The translations under genes were made by a program, and so were the position numbers. 38,376 nucleotides of DNA from Treponema sp. (GTDB lineage: Bacteria; Spirochaetota; Spirochaetia; Treponematales; Breznakiellaceae), in contig WQUW01000011.1 in assembly GCA_009781915.1 (NCBI GenBank), positions 1 to 38,376 on the forward strand, in the 5' to 3' direction. The notes below the pieces were generated by a model. That model was given only the letters and a program-made list of their open reading frames with translations, was not told the DNA's origin and ran no database searches. Shown here piece by piece: positions 8,084 through 16,974 of this stretch (positions are counted from its first letter, which is position 1; each line of letters opens with the position of its first letter).

Positions 8084-10723
8084 ATGAAATACCTTGATCT
8101 GCCTGTGTACAAACACAAAGACCTTATCCTTGCCGCGCTCGAAAGCCATCAGGCGATTGTTGTAGAAAGCCCCACCGGTTCGGGGAAAACCACCCAGCTT
8201 CCGGTGATTCTTCATCAAGCGGGCTACGCCGAAAACGGCATAATCGGAGTTACCCAGCCCCGGCGTATTGCCGCGCTTAGTGTAAGCGAGTTCATTGCCC
8301 GCCAGATGCAAAGCGCCCCCGGAAGGCTCGTGGGCTACAAGATGCGGTTTGAGGACAAAACCTCGCCGGAAACGCAAATAAAAGTCATGACCGACGGGAT
8401 TCTTTTGCAAGAGATGAAGCTTGACCCTTGGCTCTCCAAGTACAACTGCCTTATCGTGGATGAAGCCCACGAGCGCAGTCTTAATATCGACTTTATTCTG
8501 GGGCTTTTGAAGCGGGTGCTGGAAGCCCGGCGGGAGTTCAAAGTGATTGTTTCCTCGGCTACGATTAACGCCAAGGTTTTCTCCGAATACTTTGCCGGAT
8601 ATTCATCCGCTGGATATTCATCCGCCGGACAAGTGTCCGCAGAATGCCCCGTGGTAAAGATCGAAGCCCAAACGTACCCCGTAACGCTTATCTACGACCC
8701 GCCGGCTCTGGAAAGCGGCGCGGGAAACCAGCTTGCCGAAGATGCCCTGCTTTCAAAAATCTCTTCCATTGCTGAGCGCTTTGTCAGCGAAAAGCACGGC
8801 GCAGGAAAAGACCGCGCGGCGGCAGGGGACATCCTTATCTTTCTGTCCGGCGAAAAGATAATAAAGAACTGTATGTCCCGCCTTGAGTTTTCTCCGGCAG
8901 GCGCGTATCTTCACCTTTTGCCGCTTTACGGAAGGCTCGGCAAGGAGGAACAGGAGCGGGTCTTTGATCCCGCCCCGCGGGGAAAGACCAAGGTGGTAGT
9001 TTCGACCAACATTGCCGAAACATCACTGACCATCGACGGAATAACCGTGGTAATGGACTGCGGGCTTTCAAAACTCAACCATTACAACCCGCACACATTT
9101 ACTTCAAGTCTGGTCGAGGCTCCCGTTTCCAGAGCTTCGGCGAACCAGCGCAAGGGCCGGGCCGGGCGCACGCAGGAAGGAACCTGTTACCGCCTTTACA
9201 GCCGCAAAGATTTTGAAACCCGCCCGCTTTTTACCACCGAAGAAATTTACCGCACGGATTTGTCCGAAGTGGTGCTGCGTATGGCAGAGCTTGGAATTAC
9301 CGCCTTTGAGGAATTTGACTTTATCTCCCCGCCGAACCGGGAAGGCCTTATCGCCGCCATTGAAACCCTGAATTTTCTTGACGCTCTGGAAAACGATCAC
9401 AGCCTTTCAAACACCGGAAAGCTCATGACCGAATTTCCCCTTGCGCCGCGTCATTCAAGAATTATCGTAGAGGCCATATTAAAGTACCCGCAGGTTGTGA
9501 AAGAAACTATCATTGCCGCCGCCTTTCTTTCCACCCCAAGCCCGTATGTGCTGCCGCCGGGGGAAGAAACCGACGCCCGCCAAGCGCATCACCGCTTTAG
9601 GGACGAGGACGGCGATTTTGTTTCGTACTTGAAGCTCTACCAGTCATACATGGATGCCAGCGCCAAACAGAAATTCTGCGAAAAGAATTATTTGGACGAG
9701 CGGGCCATGGCGGAAATCGCCAACGTGGTTTCGCAGCTGCAGGAGATTGTCTGTAACATCGGCGTTCCCATTCTGGAAGGCGGGGCCCGTGATGACTACC
9801 TGTGCGCTGTAGCCAAGGGGCTTATTCAATTTGTTTGCGTCCGTGACGGGCGGGAACTGTACCGGAGCCTGACTGCCGAAAAGATACTGATTCATCCGGG
9901 CTCTGTTATGTTCAGGAAAAACCCCGACTACATTGTCGCCGGAGAAATCGTAAGAACGACACGAATGTACGCCATGTCCGTAAGCCCCATTCCCTACCGG
10001 GTGCTGGAACAGATAAGCCCGCCCTTGGCTGCCACCCTGCGGACATCCGCGCGGAGAAAAGCGAAAGACCCGGTGGCCTTTGAGCCCTTTACGCACGACA
10101 GACATGACAGGCACGACAGGCACGGCGAAAAACCGGAAGCCGGAAGCCGGCCCAAGCGGGCAAGGGATTTCACCAACCGCATCAAAATAGGCGGTGAGTT
10201 TTTCGAGATAGAAACCGTAAAGGGAAAAAAGCAGGCCCGGCTTCCGTGGGAAAAACTTAAAACCGTGATGGATTACATAAACCCGGACACTGCCGCCATG
10301 TACAAGGGCCTGCGGGGAGTCATTGTTGTGGACGGAACGTACAGTCTGCTTGAAGGGGAAAAACTTCAGCTCATCCTTTCCCTTGCCCCTTCGCTGGAAA
10401 TCGAGGGGGCGCTGGGCCGAAAATGGTTTTCTAAGGAAACGTACAATTCTTCCTCCGGCCTTGATGAACTTTTGGCTGTCCTTCCCGGCCTTGTAAGACC
10501 GGCTCTCTGGAAACGGGGCAAAAAGGAACTGGGCTTTACCGGCCTTTTTACCGATGGCGAAGGCAGTTACCGGGTCAGGTGTTCGCGGGGCTTTCACACG
10601 AGCCTTAACGAGAGCTTTGCGAGCGTGGAAACGCTTATCAACGAGCTAGGCGATGATGTGGATGCCGGGAAAAAGCGTGTTGTCAACCAGTGTTACCGCC
10701 GGCTTTCGGATTATCTTGGGTAA
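8084..10723 (+). CDS. DEAH-box ATP-dependent RNA helicase (HrpA/HrpB-like)
   Basis: Walker A GSGKTTQ, DEAH box, SATI, QRKGRAGRT motif VI. Confidence 0.9.
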   Translation: MKYLDLPVYKHKDLILAALESHQAIVVESPTGSGKTTQLPVILHQAGYAENGIIGVTQPRRIAALSVSEFIARQMQSAPGRLVGYKMRFEDKTSPETQIKVMTDGILLQEMKLDPWLSKYNCLIVDEAHERSLNIDFILGLLKRVLEARREFKVIVSSATINAKVFSEYFAGYSSAGYSSAGQVSAECPVVKIEAQTYPVTLIYDPPALESGAGNQLAEDALLSKISSIAERFVSEKHGAGKDRAAAGDILIFLSGEKIIKNCMSRLEFSPAGAYLHLLPLYGRLGKEEQERVFDPAPRGKTKVVVSTNIAETSLTIDGITVVMDCGLSKLNHYNPHTFTSSLVEAPVSRASANQRKGRAGRTQEGTCYRLYSRKDFETRPLFTTEEIYRTDLSEVVLRMAELGITAFEEFDFISPPNREGLIAAIETLNFLDALENDHSLSNTGKLMTEFPLAPRHSRIIVEAILKYPQVVKETIIAAAFLSTPSPYVLPPGEETDARQAHHRFRDEDGDFVSYLKLYQSYMDASAKQKFCEKNYLDERAMAEIANVVSQLQEIVCNIGVPILEGGARDDYLCAVAKGLIQFVCVRDGRELYRSLTAEKILIHPGSVMFRKNPDYIVAGEIVRTTRMYAMSVSPIPYRVLEQISPPLAATLRTSARRKAKDPVAFEPFTHDRHDRHDRHGEKPEAGSRPKRARDFTNRIKIGGEFFEIETVKGKKQARLPWEKLKTVMDYINPDTAAMYKGLRGVIVVDGTYSLLEGEKLQLILSLAPSLEIEGALGRKWFSKETYNSSSGLDELLAVLPGLVRPALWKRGKKELGFTGLFTDGEGSYRVRCSRGFHTSLNESFASVETLINELGDDVDAGKKRVVNQCYRRLSDYLG
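8597..8641 (+). repeat. Three tandem 15-bp in-frame repeats inside the helicase gene
   Basis: ggatattcatccgct / ggatattcatccgcc / ggacaagtgtccgca encode GYSSA GYSSA GQVSA. Confidence 0.75.
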
Positions 10724-10769
10724 AGGGCGGCCAATCATGGATGGACTGCGGCAAATGCGGCGGAAAGCC

Positions 10770-10798
10770 TTGACATTATTTCGCATATAGCGTACTAT
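10770..10798 (+). promoter_or_regulatory. Promoter for ABC exporter gene
   Basis: TTGACA, 17-bp spacer, TACTAT. Confidence 0.6.
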
Positions 10799-10895
10799 TA
10801 TAGAATACATTGCGCTATACTGCGGCCGCTCCGGAATACTGGATTTTGGAGCGCGCTATACCATAAATACCTTATAATTAAGGGAAGGAGTCTTT

Positions 10896-12503
10896 ATGCT
10901 TTCCAGCGAAATTTCCAGAATACTGCGCCCATTGCGAAAATACCGCAACGCCGTTGTATTTGTAAGCGGGCTGTACATCCTTGCGGGGCTGTTGCCGCCA
11001 TATCTTATGAGCCTTTTGATCGATCAACTGTATCCGTACATCAACGAAAATTCCGCTCACCTGTTCATAGCCGGAACAATAGTTGGCCTGTTGCTTGTCT
11101 GTTTTTTCCTTGACTGGCTGCAGGGCTATCTGTGGGCTGACTTGCTGAACAACGGAACCGGCATTGTGCGCAGCTTCTTTTTCTCGAATGTGCTGCACAA
11201 GAACTACAGGTTCTTTGTGGAACATCAGGTGGGCGACATAAACAACAAGGTCATTAACGACGCATACATATATGTGCAAAGCAAGCTCATGTGGAAGCCC
11301 ACGCTTTTTCTGAACCTGCTGCACATTGTCGTAATTTTCGCCCTGTTGTTCTTTTTGAACGTGTACATGAAGCTAATGACAATAGCGTTTACCGTGCTGT
11401 TTTTTGTGGTGTACAGCCAGATTAACCGGCATCTGCGCAAAAGCGCCGTCAAGGAGCGGGAGGGGTTTTCTACGCTGTTGTCCGAAGCGAACGAGACCCT
11501 GACGGGAATTGACACGATACAGTTGTATGCCGCGGAAGAACATTCCGCCGAACACTTTGAAAAGCTGTCGGAAAGATACGAGCGCCATTTGAGCAAGCTT
11601 AAATACTGGCAGGCTCTGTCAAAAGCGTCCAGAAATATCATCATGAACATAATACCGGTGGCGGCGATACTGGCGGGGATATTTTATCTGGCACAGGGCG
11701 GCGATATAACGATAGGCGGCATTATTGCCTTCTATTATTTGCTTCCCCGGCTGAGGGAGCCAATTAAGGCGCTGACGGATTTTAACATTGATATGCAAAA
11801 CGCCAGAGCTGTCGAAAAACGGCTTGAGGAACTGCTTACAAAGGAAGTGCGTGAACACGTTGATCTTGAAAAAGTGGACAAGATTGACGAGCTTGAGTTT
11901 AAGAACCTTGGCTTTGGCTACCCGGACGGCGAAGTGGTGCTAAGCGGGCTAAACGCCAAGCTTGAGCGCGGTGACGCGCTGGCGATTACCGGGGCATCGG
12001 GGACGGGCAAAACGACTCTTATGCGTCTTTTGATGCGCCAGATTACACCGAACAAGGGTGAAATATCCATTAACGGTAAAAACTACGCAGACATAGACCC
12101 GGCGAGCTACCTTTCACGCATAGCCGTACTGCCGCAAGACGTGTACATCTTTGACTCGACGCTTCACGACAACATTAGCTTTAGCAAGAATCACTCGGAA
12201 AAGCGTATCCGGGACGCCGCAAAGCTCAGCGGCATTGACCATTTCTCGCTGGACGAAAACGCCCGCGGACTGTCCGGCGGCGAACGCCAGCGCATTGGCC
12301 TTGCGAGGGCCTTGGCCTGCGACTTTGACGTGCTGATTCTGGACGAGCCGACATCCAGCTTAGACCAAGAGACTGAATGCCTGATTATCGAAAATTTGCG
12401 GCAGGCGCAAAAGGCCACCAACTGCATAATGATCGTGATAACGCACAGCGCAAATGTCCTTGAAAAGCTGTGCACGAAGCAGCTTGAACTGCCGAAACAT
12501 TAG
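10896..12503 (+). CDS. ABC exporter with fused permease and ATP-binding domains
   Basis: N-terminal TM segments; GASGTGKTT Walker A, LSGGERQRIGLARAL signature, VLILDEPTSSLD Walker B. Confidence 0.9.
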   Translation: MLSSEISRILRPLRKYRNAVVFVSGLYILAGLLPPYLMSLLIDQLYPYINENSAHLFIAGTIVGLLLVCFFLDWLQGYLWADLLNNGTGIVRSFFFSNVLHKNYRFFVEHQVGDINNKVINDAYIYVQSKLMWKPTLFLNLLHIVVIFALLFFLNVYMKLMTIAFTVLFFVVYSQINRHLRKSAVKEREGFSTLLSEANETLTGIDTIQLYAAEEHSAEHFEKLSERYERHLSKLKYWQALSKASRNIIMNIIPVAAILAGIFYLAQGGDITIGGIIAFYYLLPRLREPIKALTDFNIDMQNARAVEKRLEELLTKEVREHVDLEKVDKIDELEFKNLGFGYPDGEVVLSGLNAKLERGDALAITGASGTGKTTLMRLLMRQITPNKGEISINGKNYADIDPASYLSRIAVLPQDVYIFDSTLHDNISFSKNHSEKRIRDAAKLSGIDHFSLDENARGLSGGERQRIGLARALACDFDVLILDEPTSSLDQETECLIIENLRQAQKATNCIMIVITHSANVLEKLCTKQLELPKH

Positions 12504-12517
12504 GAAGTTTGCCCCCT

Positions 12518-12558
12518 CCCCCACCGTGCATTGCCTTGATGCTGATGCACGGCGGGGG
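12518..12558. terminator. Strong 13-bp GC-rich hairpin after the ABC exporter gene
   Basis: ccccaccgtgcat ... atgcacggcgggg with one G-U pair; no clear T-run. Confidence 0.5.
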
Positions 12559-12569
12559 ATGAATGTTCC

Positions 12570-12598
12570 TTGACAATATAGGGGTTATATCTTACGCT
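12570..12598 (+). promoter_or_regulatory. Promoter for DUF5678-like/retropepsin-like gene pair
   Basis: TTGACA, 17-bp spacer, TACGCT. Confidence 0.5.
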
Positions 12599-12618
12599 AT
12601 AGCTTGGGGGTATATTTT

Positions 12619-12867
12619 ATGTCGCTTGAAAACGAACAGGCTTTTTATGAGGCAAACAGAACTGAGCTGCGGGCAAAATATGCCGGGAAGCGTGTTGTTA
12701 TTGTTACAAATAGGGTTTTAGGCGTTTATAATACTGATCGTGAGGCCATTCAGGAAACGTCAAAAACCATGCCCCGTGGTTCATTCATGGTAAAGTATAT
12801 TCCCGAAGATCCCCAAAAGGAAAAGATACGTCTTTCGCCTGTAGGAAATATAGTTTCTTATGGATAA
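12619..12867 (+). CDS. Small DUF5678-like protein
   Basis: MSLENEQAFYEANRTELRAKYAGKRVVIVTNRVLGVYNTDREAIQ... resembles DUF5678-type proteins; ORF track extends to 12604. Confidence 0.6.
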   Translation: MSLENEQAFYEANRTELRAKYAGKRVVIVTNRVLGVYNTDREAIQETSKTMPRGSFMVKYIPEDPQKEKIRLSPVGNIVSYG

Positions 12868-13315
12868 ACCCATCTCACTCACATACACTCATGCGGGACT
12901 GGTGGATGCCATACTGACACCTGTTGAGCTGTTTTCCGATTTGTACAAGGAAACGACAAGTTATTCGACCAACGCCCTTTGGGATACTGGCGCCATGTTA
13001 TCAGTAATATCACCTGAAATCGCAAAGAAATTACTGCTCGATACGGTGGATACTATTCAAATCATGGGCATTAACGGAGAAAGCGTAGCAGAAGTAACCG
13101 TTATATCTATTCGTTTTCCTAATAATGCGATAATTAAGGATGTCCGGGCGGCAATCTGTAGTATGTCACCAGACAACGGAATGATTATTGGTATGGATGT
13201 TATTACACAGATGGATATAGCAATTACCAACGGTGGAGGAAAAACTCAATTTTCATTCGCAATACCGCCATTCAAAGATAGAATAGATTTTTCTGACACT
13301 TCTTGCAGGGCCTAA
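12860..13315 (+). CDS. Retropepsin-like aspartyl protease family protein
   Basis: ALWDTGAMLSVIS (D-T-G catalytic motif) and downstream IIGMDVI; 8-bp overlap with the upstream gene. Confidence 0.75.
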   Translation: MDKPISLTYTHAGLVDAILTPVELFSDLYKETTSYSTNALWDTGAMLSVISPEIAKKLLLDTVDTIQIMGINGESVAEVTVISIRFPNNAIIKDVRAAICSMSPDNGMIIGMDVITQMDIAITNGGGKTQFSFAIPPFKDRIDFSDTSCRA

Positions 13316-13391
13316 TTAACATTGCTTTGTAGATGCTGCAAATGGAATACTTAGCAGGGGCCGCCCGCAAAATAGCGAACAGCCCCTGCCC

Positions 13392-13829
13392 TTACCGGTA
13401 TGCCTCTGCCCAGGCTTCTATGGCAATCCCTGTTGCGATGTACCTGCGTGTGCTGAAGAAAAACAAGATGTTGGAGTCGATGCGGTCAATTTGCACACTG
13501 GTAACGACATTGGCGTTGGGAAACTGCCGCTGCGCTTCGGCAAGCAAGTTGGCGTAGGTTACCTGCTGGTTGGTAAAGCTGAAAAGGGCGGCTTCAATTC
13601 CGGTAAAGGGAATGCCAAGGCGGATAATGCGTGTTGTTGTTCCTTCTATCTGCACCGTGCCAAGGATGGTATGGTCACGAATATACACATACCCGCCTAT
13701 GGCAAAAAGCGGAACCTGATTAGTGTCCCAGCCCGATCTCACCCCGGCGACATTTGTCGCGCAACCTGTCAGCGAAACCCCAATTATCGCCACAGCGATA
13801 CACCCGAAAAGCCTAAAACTATTCTTCAT
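13392..13829 (-). CDS. Lipoprotein of unknown function
   Basis: MKNSFRLFGCIAVAIIGVSLTGCATNVAGV; lipobox LTGC. Confidence 0.7.
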   Translation of the reverse strand: MKNSFRLFGCIAVAIIGVSLTGCATNVAGVRSGWDTNQVPLFAIGGYVYIRDHTILGTVQIEGTTTRIIRLGIPFTGIEAALFSFTNQQVTYANLLAEAQRQFPNANVVTSVQIDRIDSNILFFFSTRRYIATGIAIEAWAEAYR

Positions 13830-13831
13830 AA

Positions 13832-13884
13832 AAATCTCCTGTTGCGGTGTTACTGCCGCCGCCGGCATATATTTTTTACAGCCC
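13832..13884 (-). repeat. Duplicated leader sequence, copy B
   Basis: Near-identical to 14679-14731. Confidence 0.75.
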
Positions 13885-14676
13885 GAACCCGATACCAAAA
13901 AGAAGGCTAATGCCCCAACCTCCGCTGTGCGATGCATCGCTAATGGAATTGGCAGCCCGATCACGAACGATTCTTGGAGCAAACGTGTAATGCCCTAGCA
14001 CTGATGTCCTAAAAAACGTATTGTTTCCAATGGGTAAATCCAAGCCTACGCCAAACAGGATACGAACAGTGTTAAAATGGGAAGCATCTCTAATATTCCT
14101 GTTGAATGGGAAACGTACGATGTTATACCCTGCGCCAAGAAGCGGGAAAACGTAGCCTTCCAATGGCAGTCCTGATGGCAGTTGCAATGGCAGTTTGAAC
14201 AGTAAGTTAAAGTCCAGCACGGGAAAGGCGATGCCCTCCCCATCACCCCCCCAGTCTCTCCAGAATTGACTTACGATTGAAATTCCAACTGACAGTTCCA
14301 CGTATCTTGCATCAAAAAAAGCCCCAATTCCAAAAATACTCCAATGGGCTAGGCGATTTTCGCTAGTCCAAGTTCTTCCCTGATAATCAGTTCCGCTTGT
14401 GATTACGGAGCCGAGGTCTCTAAAGCTGGAAAGAAACGTGAAGTTAAGACCAACACTGAACATCGACAATTGCCCTTCGGCATCGGTTTCCGCTTGCATG
14501 GGCCGTGCGACAGCGCCAAACGCAGCATCATTGGGAAGAAACAAGGAAGGAAAGGGCGTAGCGCTCAAAACAGGCGCAGGGGTAATCCAGTACCCTTCGT
14601 CAAAGCTGGCAGTTTGGGCGTAAAGGCCCGCCACAGCGATAAACCCCGCCAGTATCGCAGATAGCGTTTTTTTCAT
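13876..14676 (-). CDS. Secreted outer-membrane beta-barrel-like protein
   Basis: Signal peptide MKKTLSAILAGFIAVAGLYAQ; alternating aromatic/glycine strands, C-terminal SLLFGIGFGL. Confidence 0.65.
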   Translation of the reverse strand: MKKTLSAILAGFIAVAGLYAQTASFDEGYWITPAPVLSATPFPSLFLPNDAAFGAVARPMQAETDAEGQLSMFSVGLNFTFLSSFRDLGSVITSGTDYQGRTWTSENRLAHWSIFGIGAFFDARYVELSVGISIVSQFWRDWGGDGEGIAFPVLDFNLLFKLPLQLPSGLPLEGYVFPLLGAGYNIVRFPFNRNIRDASHFNTVRILFGVGLDLPIGNNTFFRTSVLGHYTFAPRIVRDRAANSISDASHSGGWGISLLFGIGFGL

Positions 14677-14714
14677 TCAAATCTCCTGTGCGGTGTTAAC
14701 GCCGCCGCCGGCAT
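14673..14714 (-). other. Putative leader mini-ORF MPAAALTPHRRFE* overlapping the barrel gene start (ATGA)
   Basis: Minus strand: ATG CCG GCG GCG GCG TTA ACA CCG CAC AGG AGA TTT GAA TGA; the TGA overlaps ATG at 14676. Confidence 0.4.
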
Positions 14715-14731
14715 ATGTGTTTTTACAGCCC
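14679..14731 (-). repeat. Duplicated leader sequence, copy A
   Basis: Near-identical to 13832-13884. Confidence 0.75.
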
Positions 14732-14843
14732 CTACGGGCCGCTTGTGTTCAGGCGGAACGGCGCTGTGACGAAAGGCGGTAGTTGCGCGGCGGGGAGCGC
14801 TTTTTTGGGGCAAATTTTTTTAGGTAAAAGGATCAGGTGAGTC

Positions 14844-14891
<48 letters not shown>

Positions 14892-15172
14892 AAAAACCGT
14901 GCCAAGTTTGCCTAATTCGGGGAATTTTTCGTAAAAAAAGCGCAAAAATGCTCTTTGTCTCAACCTCATGCTGGAATACTAGCATGGGCGGCGGCAGAAT
15001 GTCAAGCGGAGAATTGCCAAATCTTGCGTACGGTTACAGCCCGCTATCGTAGCCGCGCCCCATAGCGCCCATTCATAAAATTTCCACGCAATTTCTATTG
15101 TAAACCAGGCTGTGTTGCACCATACTTATGTAAGCAGTAGTTTTTTACATCATAATGGGGGCACAGAGTACT

Positions 15173-16405
15173 ATGAAATACACGGCGATACTTCTTTTTC
15201 TATGTCTTGCGGGGGCGAATATCTTTGCCCAAAACGCCAATTTATCACATCTTGAACGTGATTTTAACAGGCTGGACGCAACCTTTGCCGAGCGCCTTAC
15301 AATACTGGAAGTTGTCCGGGATTCAGGGCTTACGGGCATTGGCGATTTTTACCACAACGCCCTTGGAATCCTGCTTCAAAGGCTGCCGGACGTTAGCACA
15401 AACGCGGATCGGCACGCCACTGAGGCCTCCGCGCGAATCCTTGCCCAAGGCTTGGGAGCGGAGCGGCACACCGCCGCAGCGCCGGATCTCTGGCGGACAG
15501 TTCAGGCTTTCGACATTGCCTTGGCCCACAACGACGGCCTTGTCATGCATGACGCCCTGACCGCCCTGGGGCAAGTGGACGGCAGGGATTTCATTCCCCA
15601 CATCGCGCAGCTCCTGACCGACCTTAACACTCAGGCACAGCGTGTTTCGGACGCGGAGACCAGGCGCAGGATGCAGCGGGCAGTTATCGGCGCTGTCAGC
15701 GCGCTGGAAGCGTTCCGTGACCTCGCTGGCTTTCGGCCCGTATTCTTCGTTTCCATAGGCCCGTATGATCCGGCCATACAGAACATGGCTTCAATCGCCC
15801 TCCCCAACATTGTCGATGATCCCGGAGATATTATCACCGTGATTATCAGAGACCCTTCGATTCCCCCCAGCGTCAAATACCATGCGTGGCGGGAATTGTT
15901 ACGGAGCAACGCGCCCGGTGAATCCAGAGCAAGGGTAGCGGCGGCGGCCCTTGCCACAAGCTGGACGTACGCCACGAATAACCCCGTCCAGCAAAGGGAT
16001 TTACGGTCGATGCGGGTAAGCGCAATTGACACTATCCGGGCGCTGGGAGTTACGGACGATTCGGTTTATGCCGACTTGGAACGGACGTATAGAAGCAACT
16101 TTGTCAGCGCCACGCCCGATTATGACGAGATTCGAAGAACGCTTGCCTGTCTGTCTGCAAGCGGAAGCGACTTGGCGGTTGACCTTCTGTTAAGTTTCCT
16201 AAGGGAACTCCACGAAAGACGGCGGGCTGGTCCGTGGGGCAACAGGGAGCGGCAAATTTTCGGCTGGGTAATTTCCAGCTTGGGAGCCACCGGCACTCAG
16301 TCACAGGAGGCCCGGTTTCTCCTTGGCATGATTGAGCGGTCTAACGACTATACCGGCGCGGAACAAGCATGGGCCAGAAATGCCCTGCAGATGCTGGGCA
16401 ACTAA
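15173..16405 (+). CDS. Secreted HEAT-repeat-like protein
   Basis: Signal peptide MKYTAILLFLCLAGANIFAQ; repeated helical ALxALGxxxxxxFIPHIAQLL-type units. Confidence 0.65.
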   Translation: MKYTAILLFLCLAGANIFAQNANLSHLERDFNRLDATFAERLTILEVVRDSGLTGIGDFYHNALGILLQRLPDVSTNADRHATEASARILAQGLGAERHTAAAPDLWRTVQAFDIALAHNDGLVMHDALTALGQVDGRDFIPHIAQLLTDLNTQAQRVSDAETRRRMQRAVIGAVSALEAFRDLAGFRPVFFVSIGPYDPAIQNMASIALPNIVDDPGDIITVIIRDPSIPPSVKYHAWRELLRSNAPGESRARVAAAALATSWTYATNNPVQQRDLRSMRVSAIDTIRALGVTDDSVYADLERTYRSNFVSATPDYDEIRRTLACLSASGSDLAVDLLLSFLRELHERRRAGPWGNRERQIFGWVISSLGATGTQSQEARFLLGMIERSNDYTGAEQAWARNALQMLGN

Positions 16406-16420
16406 AACCCCGCGCGAACC

Positions 16421-16867
16421 TTATTCCGACAGAGTTTTAATGACTTCCTCTGCGGAGGAAGCCTTAAGAATCTGCTGCCGTTTCTCCGCGCTTTTGAACA
16501 GAAGGCTTATCTCCGCCAAAAACTGGAGATGAGGCCCTGTTTTTTCCTGCGGAGAAAGGGTCATGATGAATATCCGGCAGGGTTCGCGGTCCAGAGAGTC
16601 AAAATCAACCGCCGTGTTGGACACCCCTATGCAGGCCACAAGATCGTTAATCGTCGGGCTTTTCCCGTGCGGAATGGCGATGCCGTGCTTCATGCCTGTC
16701 GACATCTTCCGCTCCCGGTCCATTATGGCGGTATAGGCCGCGTCCCTGTCGCTGATTTTCTTCGCCGCCACGAGCATATCAAGCAGCTCGTTGACGATCT
16801 CTTCCTTGGTCGTTCCCTTCAAGTTAAGGGAGATCGTATCTTTGGTAAGGACTGTTTTAAGATTCAT
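16421..16867 (-). CDS. ptsN: PTS EIIA-Ntr family protein
   Basis: MSTGMKHGIAIPHGKSP active-site region, SLSP/FLAEISLLFK features; start M at 16867. Confidence 0.82.
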   Translation of the reverse strand: MNLKTVLTKDTISLNLKGTTKEEIVNELLDMLVAAKKISDRDAAYTAIMDRERKMSTGMKHGIAIPHGKSPTINDLVACIGVSNTAVDFDSLDREPCRIFIMTLSPQEKTGPHLQFLAEISLLFKSAEKRQQILKASSAEEVIKTLSE

Positions 16868-16926
16868 AATGACAGTGTAAAACCCTTGCGCGGAAAAGTC
16901 AAGGTTTTTTTGCAAATGTAGCTGGC

Positions 16927-16956
16927 TTGCCAATCACGGTACGCCCCCTGTATAAT
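16927..16956 (+). promoter_or_regulatory. Promoter for rsh gene
   Basis: TTGCCA, 18-bp spacer, TATAAT. Confidence 0.5.
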
Positions 16957-16974
16957 CGGGGCAGGGGCGGAAGA

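Noticed and set aside
9644-10597. 317-aa minus-strand ORF
   Set aside because: Fully antisense to the well-supported helicase gene; no recognisable domain, an artefact of codon bias.
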